Below, in pieces: positions 56,247-64,000 of a stretch of 64,000 nt of DNA. Every line of letters starts with the position of its first letter. The stretch's first letter is position 1. The notes below the pieces were generated by a model that saw nothing but the letters and a program-made list of their open reading frames with translations, made no database searches and was not told the DNA's origin. The position numbers and the translations under genes were made by a program. The stretch is from positions 108,900 through 172,899 of the forward strand of contig DASYXI010000007.1 of the NCBI GenBank assembly GCA_035934995.1, given 5' to 3'. Origin of the DNA: REEB95 sp035934995 (GTDB taxonomy: Bacteria; Pseudomonadota; Alphaproteobacteria; ATCC43930; CGMCC-115725).

Positions 56247-56621
56247 TTAACCGGCCGGTAACAACGCTGCGGCGACGTGGCGCTCCTCGGCCACCAGGAC
56301 GTTGTAGGTGCGGCACGCGGCGCCCGTGTCCATCGCGTCAATCACGATGCCCTTGGCCTTGAGCGCGGCGCGCAGCGCCGGCGGCACCGGCACCATGCGT
56401 GGGCCACAGCCCAATAGCAGGATCTCGATGCCGCGGTCGAACAACGCGCTGAGGCTATCGGGCGTGATCGCGTCCAGCGAGCCGACCGGCCAGGCGACCG
56501 TGGCTTCGGCTGTCACCAGGATGGCGCCCGCGTAGGCGACGCCGCTGACGTGGAACCCGTTGCGCCCGTAACTGTCGACGACCTGGCGCCCGGCGGGGAT
56601 CAGGGGCGTGACATCGGTCAC
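56247..56621 (-). CDS. Mth938-domain protein (NDUFAF3-like)
   Basis: 124 residues starting at GTG 56621, which overlaps the secF stop by four bases (GTGA). It has the Mth938 fold sequence: VDSYGRNGFHVSGVAYAGAI, ALFDRGIEILLLGCGPRMVP and IVIDAMDTGAACRTYNVLVA, ending EERHVAAALLPAG. Human homologue NDUFAF3 is a complex I assembly factor. The genes secF and secD precede it in one transcription unit and the NDUFAF6-like gene follows it. Confidence 0.9.
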   Translation of the reverse strand: MTDVTPLIPAGRQVVDSYGRNGFHVSGVAYAGAILVTAEATVAWPVGSLDAITPDSLSALFDRGIEILLLGCGPRMVPVPPALRAALKAKGIVIDAMDTGAACRTYNVLVAEERHVAAALLPAG

Positions 56622-57589
56622 GGCGCGCCGGTCTTGGTCCCCGGAGACGGATGGGCCGAAGCCGGCGACGGCGCGGGTTCGCCGCCCCGGCCGTGCACGC
56701 CCTTGGGCCGGATGTAATACAGCATCGGCGCGGCGATGAAGAGCGACGAGTACGTGCCGACGACGATGCCCCACAGCATCGCGATCGAGAAGCCGTGCAG
56801 CACTTGGCCGCCGAAGAAGAACAGCGACAACACCGCCAACGCCGTGGTGCTGACCGTCAGGATGGTGCGCGACAGGGTTTCGTTGAGGCTCTTATTGATG
56901 AGCGTCGAGAAATCCATCGTCTTGTAGCGGCGCATGGTCTCGCGCACGCGGTCATAGATCACGACGGTGTCGTTGATCGAATAACCGGCGATGGTCAGGA
57001 TCGCCGCCAGCGTCGTCAGATTGAACTCGACCTGCAACAGCGCGAACAGACCAACGGTCGTGATCGTGTCGTGCAGCGTCGACAGCATCGCGCCGATGCC
57101 GAACTGCCACTCGAAGCGGAACCAGACATAGATTGCAATCGCGACCAGCGCCAGAATCGTCGCGATGGTGCCGGCGCGGATCAGCTCGGCGCCGATCGTC
57201 GGCCCGACGACATTGGTGCTGCGATAGTCGACGCCCGGGCCGAGCGCTTGTTTGACCTTGGTAACGGCGTTTTCCTGCGCTTGGTCGCCGCCGGGCTGGC
57301 GCTGGACGCGGATCATCACGTCGTTGGGCCCGCCGAACCCTTGCAGCGCCACCTGGCCGATGCCGAGGCTGTCGAGCTTGGTGCGCATCGCCGAAATATC
57401 CGCGGCCTGCGGCGTGCGCGCCTCGATGACGATGCCGCCGGAGAAATCGATGCCGTAGTTGAGGCCGTTGACGCCGAACAGCACGATCGAGCCGATCGCC
57501 ATCACCGCCGAGATGGCGAAGCCGAACATGCGCAACCCCATGAAATCGATGTTGGGGATGCGGCGGATGACGATGAGCGGGCGAAACAT
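56618..57589 (-). CDS. secF: Protein translocase subunit SecF
   Basis: 323-residue inner-membrane subunit of SecDF, which uses the proton gradient to help protein export. Blocks FGVNGLNYGIDFSGGIVIE near the N-terminus, VGPTIGAELIRAGTIATILAL, YSINDTVVIYDRVRETMRR and LSLFFFGGQVLHGFSIAML. Six predicted membrane segments. Follows secD by 10 bases. The Pro/Ala-rich tail overlaps the next gene start. Confidence 0.96.
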   Translation of the reverse strand: MFRPLIVIRRIPNIDFMGLRMFGFAISAVMAIGSIVLFGVNGLNYGIDFSGGIVIEARTPQAADISAMRTKLDSLGIGQVALQGFGGPNDVMIRVQRQPGGDQAQENAVTKVKQALGPGVDYRSTNVVGPTIGAELIRAGTIATILALVAIAIYVWFRFEWQFGIGAMLSTLHDTITTVGLFALLQVEFNLTTLAAILTIAGYSINDTVVIYDRVRETMRRYKTMDFSTLINKSLNETLSRTILTVSTTALAVLSLFFFGGQVLHGFSIAMLWGIVVGTYSSLFIAAPMLYYIRPKGVHGRGGEPAPSPASAHPSPGTKTGAP

Positions 57590-57599
57590 CGGCGCGGAC

Positions 57600-59171
57600 C
57601 TAAATCGGAATTACTTTGGGCTTGAAGCGGCGCAGCCAGGTGACGATTTGCAGGCGCGTCACCAGGATGGCCGAAAATAACGAGGTGAGAACGCCGATGC
57701 TCAAGGTCACGGCGAAGCCCTTCACCGGACCGGAGCCGAGCCAGAACATGAGGGCGCCGGCGACGAGAGTCGTGACGTGGCTGTCCAGAATGGTGCCGAA
57801 GGCGCGCTCGAATCCCGCTTGCAGCGACGAGATCAGCGACCGGCCGCCGCGCACTTCCTCGCGGATGCGCTCGTAGATCAGCACGTTGGCATCGACCGCC
57901 ATGCCCAAGGTCAACGCGATGCCGGCGATGCCGGGCAGCGTCAGCGTCGCGCCCAGCAGCGTCAGCGCCGCCATCATGATGCAGAGATTAAAGAACAGCG
58001 CGATGTCGGCGAAGATTCCGAACAGGCCGTAGAACACGATCATGAACAGCACGACCAGAATGACGCCGACGATGCACGAGGTCGTGCCTTCGCGGATCGA
58101 ATCCGCACCGAGATCGGGGCCGACGCTGCGTTCCTCGATCACGGTCAGCGGCGCCGGCAGTGCGCCGGCGCGCAGCAGCAGCGCCAGATCGCTCGCCGAC
58201 TGCGCGGTGAAGCTGCCGCTGATAACGCCCTGCCCGCCCAGGATCGGTTCGCGGATCACCGGCGCGCTGATCACCTTGTTATCGAGCACGATGGCGAACA
58301 ATTTGCCGACGTTTTCTTTGGTCGCTTCCGCGAAGCGCCGGGCGCCGACGGAATCGAACTTGAACGACACCACCGGCTCGTTTTCCTGGAAGGTCGGCTG
58401 CGCGTCGGTCAGCATGTCGCCCGACACCAGCGCGCGGCGTTTTACGACGTAACCGGTGGGCAGGCCCGGACGGTTTTCCGACGCCGGCAGGTATTCGTCG
58501 CCCGGCGGCACGTGGCCCGCGCGTCCTTCGTCGGCCGACGCATTCTGATCGACCATCTGGAAGGTCAGTCGCGCCGTCTTGCCGAGCAGCGCCTTGACGT
58601 GCTCGGGATTGCTGACGCCCGGCAACTCGATGAGGATGCGCTTGTCGCCTTCGCGCTGGATGGTCGCTTCGCGCGTGCCGGTTTCGTCGATGCGGCGGCG
58701 AACGATCTCGATCGATTGGTCGACGGCCGATTGCCGCCGCTTCTCGACGGCTTCTTGGGTGGGCTTGAGCGTGATCGTGCCGTCGGATGCGGTCGTGAAC
58801 TGGAGATCGGGGTCGTGTTTGACGACAGCGTCGTGCACTTCCTGATATTTCGATGCATCGGTCAGCTTGACCGTGACGTGATCGCCGGCGACGCCGAGGC
58901 TGGTGTAACCGACATGGCTCGCGATCAGCGCGGTGCGGAGCTCGTCGACCAGGTTATTGAGCCGGTCACGCTCGACCGACGCCGTATCGACCTCGAGCAG
59001 CAGGTATGAGCCGCCGCGGAGGTCAAGGCCGAGGCTTGCCTGATGCTTCGGAAAGAAGCTCGGCCAGCTCTCCACCGTCTGCGTCGAAAAGGCATTGGGC
59101 AGCGTGAAGATAACCCCCAGCGCACAAACCGCCAGGATGAGGGCGATCTTCCAAGTCTGGAAATACAGCAT
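57600..59171 (-). CDS. secD: Protein translocase subunit SecD
   Basis: 523 residues. Contains the family sequences LGLDLRGGSYLLLEVD, RRRIDETGTREATIQREG, IELPGVSNPEHVKALLG and VGPDLGADSIREG. The membrane part has LTLPGIAGIALTLGMAVDAN and VLIYERIREEVRGGRSL, with conserved D and R of the proton path. Six membrane segments. Located between yajC and secF, as is normal. Confidence 0.97.
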   Translation of the reverse strand: MLYFQTWKIALILAVCALGVIFTLPNAFSTQTVESWPSFFPKHQASLGLDLRGGSYLLLEVDTASVERDRLNNLVDELRTALIASHVGYTSLGVAGDHVTVKLTDASKYQEVHDAVVKHDPDLQFTTASDGTITLKPTQEAVEKRRQSAVDQSIEIVRRRIDETGTREATIQREGDKRILIELPGVSNPEHVKALLGKTARLTFQMVDQNASADEGRAGHVPPGDEYLPASENRPGLPTGYVVKRRALVSGDMLTDAQPTFQENEPVVSFKFDSVGARRFAEATKENVGKLFAIVLDNKVISAPVIREPILGGQGVISGSFTAQSASDLALLLRAGALPAPLTVIEERSVGPDLGADSIREGTTSCIVGVILVVLFMIVFYGLFGIFADIALFFNLCIMMAALTLLGATLTLPGIAGIALTLGMAVDANVLIYERIREEVRGGRSLISSLQAGFERAFGTILDSHVTTLVAGALMFWLGSGPVKGFAVTLSIGVLTSLFSAILVTRLQIVTWLRRFKPKVIPI

Positions 59172-59174
59172 ACG

Positions 59175-59579
59175 TTAGCCGCCGGCTTTGACGCTGTCCT
59201 TCGTTTTGCCGTTAGCCGCGGCATCATCGGCATCGTCGCCGCCGTTATCCTTGGCGCCGGTCGCCGGCGCCGTCTTGGCGAGCACGTTGACGATGGTGCT
59301 GCGCACAACGCGCACGCGGGTGTTGTCGGCGATGTCGATCAGAACCTCGTCGTTGTTCACCTTGGCAACGGTGCCGATGATGCCGCCGCCGGTGACGACG
59401 CGGTCGCCGCGGCGGATGGCTTCGAGCATCGACTTGGTTTCTTTCGCCTTCTTTTGCTGCGGCCGGATGAGGAAGAAATAGAAGACGACGAAGATCAGGG
59501 CCAGCGGCGCCATCTGCATGATGGAGCTTGCGCTGCTGCCTCCGGCCGCCTGCGCATAGGCCGGCGAAATCAAGAACAT
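59175..59579 (-). CDS. yajC: Preprotein translocase accessory protein YajC
   Basis: 134 residues. Starts MFLISPAYAQAAGG (ATG 59579) with a single transmembrane segment APLALIFVVFYFFLIRPQQKK; this IRPQQKK is typical. Cytoplasmic domain RGDRVVTGGGIIGTVAKVNN; the C-terminal tail is Lys/Gly/Asp rich. A longer open frame upstream is not used. Precedes secD by 3 bases. The divergent neighbour is a DUF815 ATPase. Confidence 0.95.
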   Translation of the reverse strand: MFLISPAYAQAAGGSSASSIMQMAPLALIFVVFYFFLIRPQQKKAKETKSMLEAIRRGDRVVTGGGIIGTVAKVNNDEVLIDIADNTRVRVVRSTIVNVLAKTAPATGAKDNGGDDADDAAANGKTKDSVKAGG

Positions 59580-59723
59580 ATCGGACTCCCGCGCGATGTG
59601 GAGCGCATTGGTAATGGACTTAGGTTGAAAGCGCAAGGCGAGGGCGCTGTTGACGGCGCGCGGCCGCACGCTTAGGGTCGCCGCGAAATTTTCCCTCTCG
59701 ACCAAAGGCTTATCACCCCTTCC

Positions 59724-60590
59724 ATGAGTGCCGACAAGAGCCACGACACGCTGTTGCAACGCATCGCCGACGCCCTCGAGCGCCTCGCGCCGAAGGCCTA
59801 TCCGCCGGTCGATTTCGAGGCCGCCGACGCCTTCATCTGGCACGCCGAAGGCCAGTGGCTCGAGCCGGTTAAGACGGTGAACCGCGTCGATATCGAGTTG
59901 TTGCAGGGCGTCGGGCGCGTGCGCGACATCCTGCTCGACAACACGCAGCGCTTCGCCAAAGGCCTGCCCGCCAATAACGTGCTGCTGTGGGGCGCACGCG
60001 GCATGGGCAAGTCTTCGCTGATCAAGGCGGTGCACGCGGCAGTCAACAACGAGCGGCCGCGGACGCTGGTGCTCGTCGAGATCCACCGCGAGGACATCCC
60101 GTCCCTGCCCGTTCTCTTGTCGAAGCTGCGCACGACCAAGCGTCGCTGCATTCTGTTCTGCGACGATCTGTCGTTCGATGCGCAGGACGCCAGCTACAAA
60201 TCGCTCAAGGCGGTGCTCGAAGGCGGCATCGAAGGCCGGCCGGATAATGTCGTGCTCTACGCCACGTCGAACCGCCGCCACTTGCTGGCGCGCGACATGA
60301 TCGAGAACGAGCGTTCGACCGCGATCATGCCCGGCGAAGCCGTCGAGGAGAAAGTTTCACTCTCGGATCGCTTTGGTCTGTGGCTCGGCTTCCACGCCTG
60401 CGACCAGGAAACCTATCAGGCGATGATCCGCGGCTATGCCAAGCGCTACGGCCTCGATTATCCGGCCGACAAACTCAAGGCGGAATCGCAGGAATGGGCG
60501 ATCACGCGCGGCGCGCGCTCAGGCCGCGTGGCGTGGCAATACATCCAGGACCTCGCCGGCCGCCTCGGGAAGAAACTCGAAGCACGCTAA
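59724..60590 (+). CDS. DUF815 AAA-type ATPase
   Basis: 288 residues. Walker A GARGMGKSSLIKA near residue 92, Walker B RCILFCDDLSF near 145, and sensor/arginine stretch LYATSNRRHLLARDM near 190 are the DUF815 pattern of AAA+ ATPases. Family function is not established. Start at ATG 59724 (MSADKSHDTLLQRI). Divergent from yajC, overlaps the LytM-factor stop by four bases convergently. Confidence 0.92.
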   Translation: MSADKSHDTLLQRIADALERLAPKAYPPVDFEAADAFIWHAEGQWLEPVKTVNRVDIELLQGVGRVRDILLDNTQRFAKGLPANNVLLWGARGMGKSSLIKAVHAAVNNERPRTLVLVEIHREDIPSLPVLLSKLRTTKRRCILFCDDLSFDAQDASYKSLKAVLEGGIEGRPDNVVLYATSNRRHLLARDMIENERSTAIMPGEAVEEKVSLSDRFGLWLGFHACDQETYQAMIRGYAKRYGLDYPADKLKAESQEWAITRGARSGRVAWQYIQDLAGRLGKKLEAR

Positions 60591-61678
60591 CGCACCGCGC
60601 TTGCCTGGCTCGCCGCCAGATACTGCGTCGGATCGAGCACCTGCGTGCCACGGCGAATTTCAAAATGGAGCTGCGGCTCGCTGACGATGCCCGTAGATCC
60701 TACCGTGGCTATCTCCTGCCCGCGCTTCACCACGTCGCCGCGTTTCACCAGCAGCGGGCCGTTGTGCGCATAAGCGGTCATCCAGCCGCCGGCATGCTTG
60801 ATGAGAACAAGATTGCCGTAGCCGCGCAGCTCGTTGCCGGCATAAGCGACGACACCGGAATCGGCGGCGCGCACGGGCGTGCCCTTGGCCGCGGCGATGT
60901 TGATGCCGTCGTTATGCGTGCCTGCCGGCGTCGTGCCGTAATGACCGATGACCTTGCCCTGCACCGGCCACATGAACCGGCCGGCGCGCGGCGGCGGTGC
61001 CGGCAGCTCGGCTTGCGGCTGTTGCGGCGTGGCGGCGGGCGCCTGCGCCGGCGGCGGCACGCTCGCGACCTCGGGCTTCTGCGGCGGCGGTGACGGCGGC
61101 GCACCCAACGGCTGCGTCGTGACCGGTGCGACGGGCGTCGCTGCGATCTCGGGCTTGCCCGGCGGCGGCGCCGGAAGTGGGGGTTGCGGAGCCAAAGGCC
61201 GCGCCACCACCGGCGGCAGCTTCAAGACGCGGCCCGGCTCTACGGCGAAGGGCGGAGTCAGCTCGTTCATCCGCGCCAGCGAATAGAGCTCGACGCCTTC
61301 GCTATCGGCGATCGAGTACAGCGTCTCGCCGTGCTGCACGACATGCGTCGGCATCCGCGGCACGACGAGAATCTGGCCGGACGTCAGGCGGTAAGGCGGC
61401 CGCAAATGATTGGCGTCGATCAGGTCGCGCACCGGCGAACCGGTCTGTTGCGAGACCTGATAGATCGTTTCGTTGCGCCGGACCAAGAATTGCCCGCCCG
61501 GAATGTTGCCCGGGTTGGGCGGCAGTGGCGCCGGCGGATTTTGCGCGACCGGCGGCGCGGTCGATCCGGCAGGCGCCGGTGCGCCCAGCCGTACATGTGC
61601 GTTCTGGCAACCGGCGAGCGCCGCCGCCAGAGCGAGTGCGATTATCGAAGCGCGCCGTCGCCGATCGCGCGGAACCAT
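60587..61678 (-). CDS. LysM/LytM lipoprotein (NlpD/DipM-like), degenerate M23 domain
   Basis: 363 residues. The lipobox LAALAGC-type motif gives lipidation at about C24; two LysM domains (around 62-105 and 110-160, e.g. YQVSQQTGSPVRDLIDANHL) bind peptidoglycan, then a Pro-rich linker and a C-terminal M23 domain (NDGINIAAAKGTPVRAADSG, RGYGNLVLIKHAGGWMTAYA, PQLHFEIRRGTQVLDP). The zinc sites are altered: the first His-x-x-x-Asp reads HNDGIN and the final HxH reads QLH. It is therefore probably a non-catalytic amidase activator like NlpD. Ends 9 bases before pcm's stop... on the same strand, following it. Confidence 0.88.
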   Translation of the reverse strand: MVPRDRRRRASIIALALAAALAGCQNAHVRLGAPAPAGSTAPPVAQNPPAPLPPNPGNIPGGQFLVRRNETIYQVSQQTGSPVRDLIDANHLRPPYRLTSGQILVVPRMPTHVVQHGETLYSIADSEGVELYSLARMNELTPPFAVEPGRVLKLPPVVARPLAPQPPLPAPPPGKPEIAATPVAPVTTQPLGAPPSPPPQKPEVASVPPPAQAPAATPQQPQAELPAPPPRAGRFMWPVQGKVIGHYGTTPAGTHNDGINIAAAKGTPVRAADSGVVAYAGNELRGYGNLVLIKHAGGWMTAYAHNGPLLVKRGDVVKRGQEIATVGSTGIVSEPQLHFEIRRGTQVLDPTQYLAASQASAVR

Positions 61679-61687
61679 CGGCGCAGT

Positions 61688-62368
61688 TTATGACGCGCGC
61701 GGCGGCCGCGACAGGCCTTCGCGCGCCCGCGGCAAGCCTGCAACCAGCGGCACGAATCGGACGCCGCCCAAATCCTCGACCGCCAGATCCCCGTTCTTGC
61801 GCCGCACGCGCAGCAGTTTCTGTTCGCGCCGGGCCGGGCCCACAGGTGCGACAAGAATCCCCCCTTCGGCGAGATGCTCGAGCAGATTGTCCGGAATCTC
61901 CGGCGCCGCCGCGGTGACCATGATGCGGTCGAAGGTTTCGTGCTCGGGCCAGCCCTTGGTGCCGTCGCCGAAGCGCGTCGTCACGTTATGCAGCCGCAGC
62001 TTCGCAAACCTTGCTTCGGCCTCCTTGAGCAGCGCGCGATGCCGCTCAATGGTGAGCACGCGGCGGCACAGCCGCGCCAACACCGCCGCCTGATAGCCCG
62101 AGCCGGTGCCGACTTCGAGCACCTTGTGGCGGTCGGTGAGCTCGAGCACCTGGGTCATCAGCGCGACGACATAAGGCTGGCTGATGGTCTGGCCGTGGCC
62201 GATCGGCAGGGCGACGTTCTCATAAGCCTGCTCGCGGAACGTCGCCGGCACGAATAATTCGCGCGGCGTGCGTTCGACGGCGTTGAGCACGCGCTGGTCG
62301 GCAATGCCTTCGGCGCGCAGTTCCATGATCAGCCGCGCGATTTCGGCTTTATGCTGCTCTGTCGTCAT
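61688..62368 (-). CDS. pcm: Protein-L-isoaspartate O-methyltransferase
   Basis: 226 residues. Repairs damaged isoaspartyl residues using S-adenosylmethionine. Motifs VLEVGTGSGYQAAVLARLCR (motif I), FDRIMVTAAAPEIPDNLLEH (motif II) and GHGQTISQPYVVALMTQVLE. Start is ATG 62368, overlapping the surE stop by four bases (ATGA). Followed by the LytM-factor lipoprotein gene. The serS-surE-pcm-LytM order is common in alphaproteobacteria. Confidence 0.96.
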   Translation of the reverse strand: MTTEQHKAEIARLIMELRAEGIADQRVLNAVERTPRELFVPATFREQAYENVALPIGHGQTISQPYVVALMTQVLELTDRHKVLEVGTGSGYQAAVLARLCRRVLTIERHRALLKEAEARFAKLRLHNVTTRFGDGTKGWPEHETFDRIMVTAAAPEIPDNLLEHLAEGGILVAPVGPARREQKLLRVRRKNGDLAVEDLGGVRFVPLVAGLPRAREGLSRPPRAS

Positions 62369-63150
62369 GAAAACGCACGCCGCAGGCTCGTCAGCACGCG
62401 ACGGCTGGTGAGATCGAAGAACACCGGCGTCACCGAGACGTAACCATCGACCACCGCCTTGACGTCGCTGCCGCGTCGGGTGCGCTGCTCGTCGCGCATC
62501 GGGCCGATCCAGTAATAAGGCCGGCCGCGCGGATCCGTGCGTTCGACCAGATTGTCGCCGATCTTGCGCCGGCCCTGGGCCGTGACGTGAATGCCTTTCA
62601 CTTTCCGCGGCGGCAGGTCGGGAAAGTTGACGTTCATCAGCGTGTTGCTCGGCCAACCGCGTTCAACCAGCGGCCGCACCACGCGCGGCATGAATTCGGC
62701 GGCGGTCGGCCAGCTGAATTTCGTGCCCTCGGCCGAATAGAGGCTGAAGGCGATCGCCGGCACGCCCAGCAGCGTCGCTTCGAGCGCCGCCGCCACCGTG
62801 CCGGAGTAAATCACGTCCTCGCCCATGTTGCCGCCGGCATTGATGCCGGAGAACATCAAATGCGGCTTGCGGTCGCGCATCAGGCCGTTGACGGCGAGCA
62901 GCACGCAGTCAGTCGGCGTGCCGTCGACGGCAAAGCGTTTGGCGCCGAGCTTGCGAATGCGCAGCGGCCGATGGATGGTCAGCGAATGACTGGCGCCGCT
63001 TTGTTCCTGCTCAGGCGCGCACACCCAGACATCATCGCTCAAGCTGCGGGCAAGCTTGACCAGGAGCTTTAGACCCGGCGCCTCGATGCCGTCGTCGTTG
63101 GAGACCAGAATGCGGGCGCGGCGCAGGTTGATCGGAAAGCTAAACCCCAC
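62365..63150 (-). CDS. surE: 5'/3'-nucleotidase SurE
   Basis: 261 residues if starting at GTG 63150; ATG 63177 gives nine more. The metal site starts ARILVSNDDGIEAPGL with the two Asp, continues CAPEQEQSGASHSLTIHRPL and MFSGINAGGNMGEDVIYSGT with the Asn. SurE dephosphorylates nucleoside monophosphates, often under stress. The shorter start was chosen because relatives have about ten residues before the RILVSNDDG block. It overlaps the serS stop by 11 bases and pcm by four. Confidence 0.94.
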   Translation of the reverse strand: MGFSFPINLRRARILVSNDDGIEAPGLKLLVKLARSLSDDVWVCAPEQEQSGASHSLTIHRPLRIRKLGAKRFAVDGTPTDCVLLAVNGLMRDRKPHLMFSGINAGGNMGEDVIYSGTVAAALEATLLGVPAIAFSLYSAEGTKFSWPTAAEFMPRVVRPLVERGWPSNTLMNVNFPDLPPRKVKGIHVTAQGRRKIGDNLVERTDPRGRPYYWIGPMRDEQRTRRGSDVKAVVDGYVSVTPVFFDLTSRRVLTSLRRAFS

Positions 63151-64000
63151 CGGCGATGACCTCGGCGCCGCCGACATACGATCTTAACGCTTCAGGCACC
63201 GCGATCGAGCCGTCGGTGCGCTGGTAATTCTCCATCACCGCGATCAGCGCCCGGCCGACCGCGAGGCCGGACCCATTGAGGGTGTGGACATAGCGCGTGC
63301 CCTTGCCGCCTTTGGGCTTGCAGCGCGCGTCCATGCGTCGCGCCTGATAATCGCCGCAGTTCGAGCAGGACGAAATTTCGCGGTAGGCGCCCGCGCCGCC
63401 GTTCTCGCCGGGCAGCCAGACTTCGATGTCATAGGTTTTGCGCGCGGCGGCGCCCATGTCGCCGGTGCACAACAGCATGACGCGATAGGCCAGACCGAGG
63501 CGCTTCAGCACCTCCTCCGCGCACGCGGTCATGCGTTCGTGCTCGTCGTTCGATTTGTCGGGATGCGCGATCGACACCAGCTCGACCTTGTCGAATTGAT
63601 GCTGGCGGATCATGCCGCGCGTGTCCTTGCCGGCGGCACCGGCTTCGGAGCGGAAGCACGGCGTTAACGCCGTGTAACGCAGCGGTAATTTCTCGTCGTC
63701 GACGATGTCCTCGCGCGCGAGATTGGTGAGCGGCACTTCGGCCGTCGGAATGAGCCACAGGCCCGACGTGGTCCTGAACAAGTCATCGGCGAATTTCGGC
63801 AGCTGGCCAGTGCCAAACACGGCCGCGTCGCGCACCAGCAGCGGCGGCACGACTTCGGTATAGCCGAACTCGCACGTGTGCAGGTCGAGCATGAATTGTC
63901 CCAGCGCGCGCGCGAGCCGCGCGAGGCCTCCACTCAACACGACGAACCTTGCGCCCGAAATCTTGGCGGCGCGGGCGAAATCCATCCGGCCAAGCGCCTC
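63140..64000 (-). CDS. serS: Seryl-tRNA synthetase (5' end outside window)
   Basis: Class-II aminoacyl-tRNA synthetase. The visible C-terminal part of about 286 residues contains class-II motif 2 (LTPCFRSEAGAAGKDTRGMI, then RQHQFDKVEL) and motif 3 (GTRYVHTLNGSGLAVGRALI), plus GDMGAAARKTYDIEVWLPGE and EISSCSNCGDYQARRM. The N-terminal coiled-coil arm lies beyond the window. It is followed on the same strand by surE. Confidence 0.97.
   Translation of the reverse strand, partial: EALGRMDFARAAKISGARFVVLSGGLARLARALGQFMLDLHTCEFGYTEVVPPLLVRDAAVFGTGQLPKFADDLFRTTSGLWLIPTAEVPLTNLAREDIVDDEKLPLRYTALTPCFRSEAGAAGKDTRGMIRQHQFDKVELVSIAHPDKSNDEHERMTACAEEVLKRLGLAYRVMLLCTGDMGAAARKTYDIEVWLPGENGGAGAYREISSCSNCGDYQARRMDARCKPKGGKGTRYVHTLNGSGLAVGRALIAVMENYQRTDGSIAVPEALRSYVGGAEVIAGGV

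Overview
The window is a GC-rich, tightly packed piece of an alphaproteobacterial chromosome, most likely Hyphomicrobiales (Rhizobiales) or a neighbouring order. This is inferred from gene order (Rrf2-sufB-sufC; uvrA/ssb-gyrA-coaD; serS-surE-pcm-LytM-yajC-secD-secF), from two GTTC/GAAC-N7 direct-repeat LexA boxes of the alphaproteobacterial type, and from tandem bactofilins, an alphaproteobacterial MscL with a C-terminal zinc ribbon, and an sdhE-mfd pair near recG. No phage, insertion sequence, CRISPR array or plasmid module was found.

Layout. 1-2.4 kb: SUF Fe-S assembly genes with an Rrf2 regulator. 2.6-5.2 kb: two parallel beta-helix proteins tail to tail, one broken by frameshifts. 5.3-12.2 kb: an acyl-CoA dehydrogenase, a Tat-exported beta-carbonic anhydrase and a branched-chain amino-acid-type ABC importer whose two ATPases are fused. 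12.2-14.8 kb: a LexA-box-linked 32-residue membrane microprotein, a two-component system and a small protein. 15-25.4 kb: envelope and accessory genes (broken TPR/glycosyltransferase-like gene, His-rich and Spy/CpxP-like periplasmic proteins, cupredoxin lipoprotein, tRNA-Ser, RlpA-like protein, TPR protein, two bactofilins, polytopic membrane protein, broken SPOR protein, HEXXH protein). 25.5-30.8 kb: broken hydroxyisobutyrate-dehydrogenase-like gene, 2-hydroxyacid dehydrogenase, SDR plus acyl-CoA ligase, DsbA-like protein. 30.8-38.5 kb: mfd, sdhE, amidohydrolase, recG, DUF502 protein. 38.6-48 kb: type III polyketide synthase with ICMT-like methyltransferase, tRNA-Lys, PH-domain protein, FkbM methyltransferase, hybrid-free sensor kinase, lipoproteins, a broken methyltransferase, a Flp-pilin-like remnant and an old-yellow-enzyme. 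47.7-64 kb: conserved housekeeping (coaD, gyrA, ssb, uvrA, mscL, NDUFAF6-like and NDUFAF3-like complex I assembly homologues, secF, secD, yajC, DUF815 ATPase, LytM factor, pcm, surE, serS).

Main points. DNA repair is well represented (mfd, recG, uvrA, ssb), and the LexA box between uvrA and ssb validates the same motif in front of the microprotein, which resembles the Caulobacter SOS division inhibitor SidA in size and topology. Twelve frame changes fall in five dispensable accessory genes, while the long housekeeping genes (mfd, gyrA, uvrA, recG, secD) read through cleanly. That favours real gene decay over sequencing error. Coordinates of starts were refined from ribosome-binding sites, 4-base overlaps and family lengths where possible.
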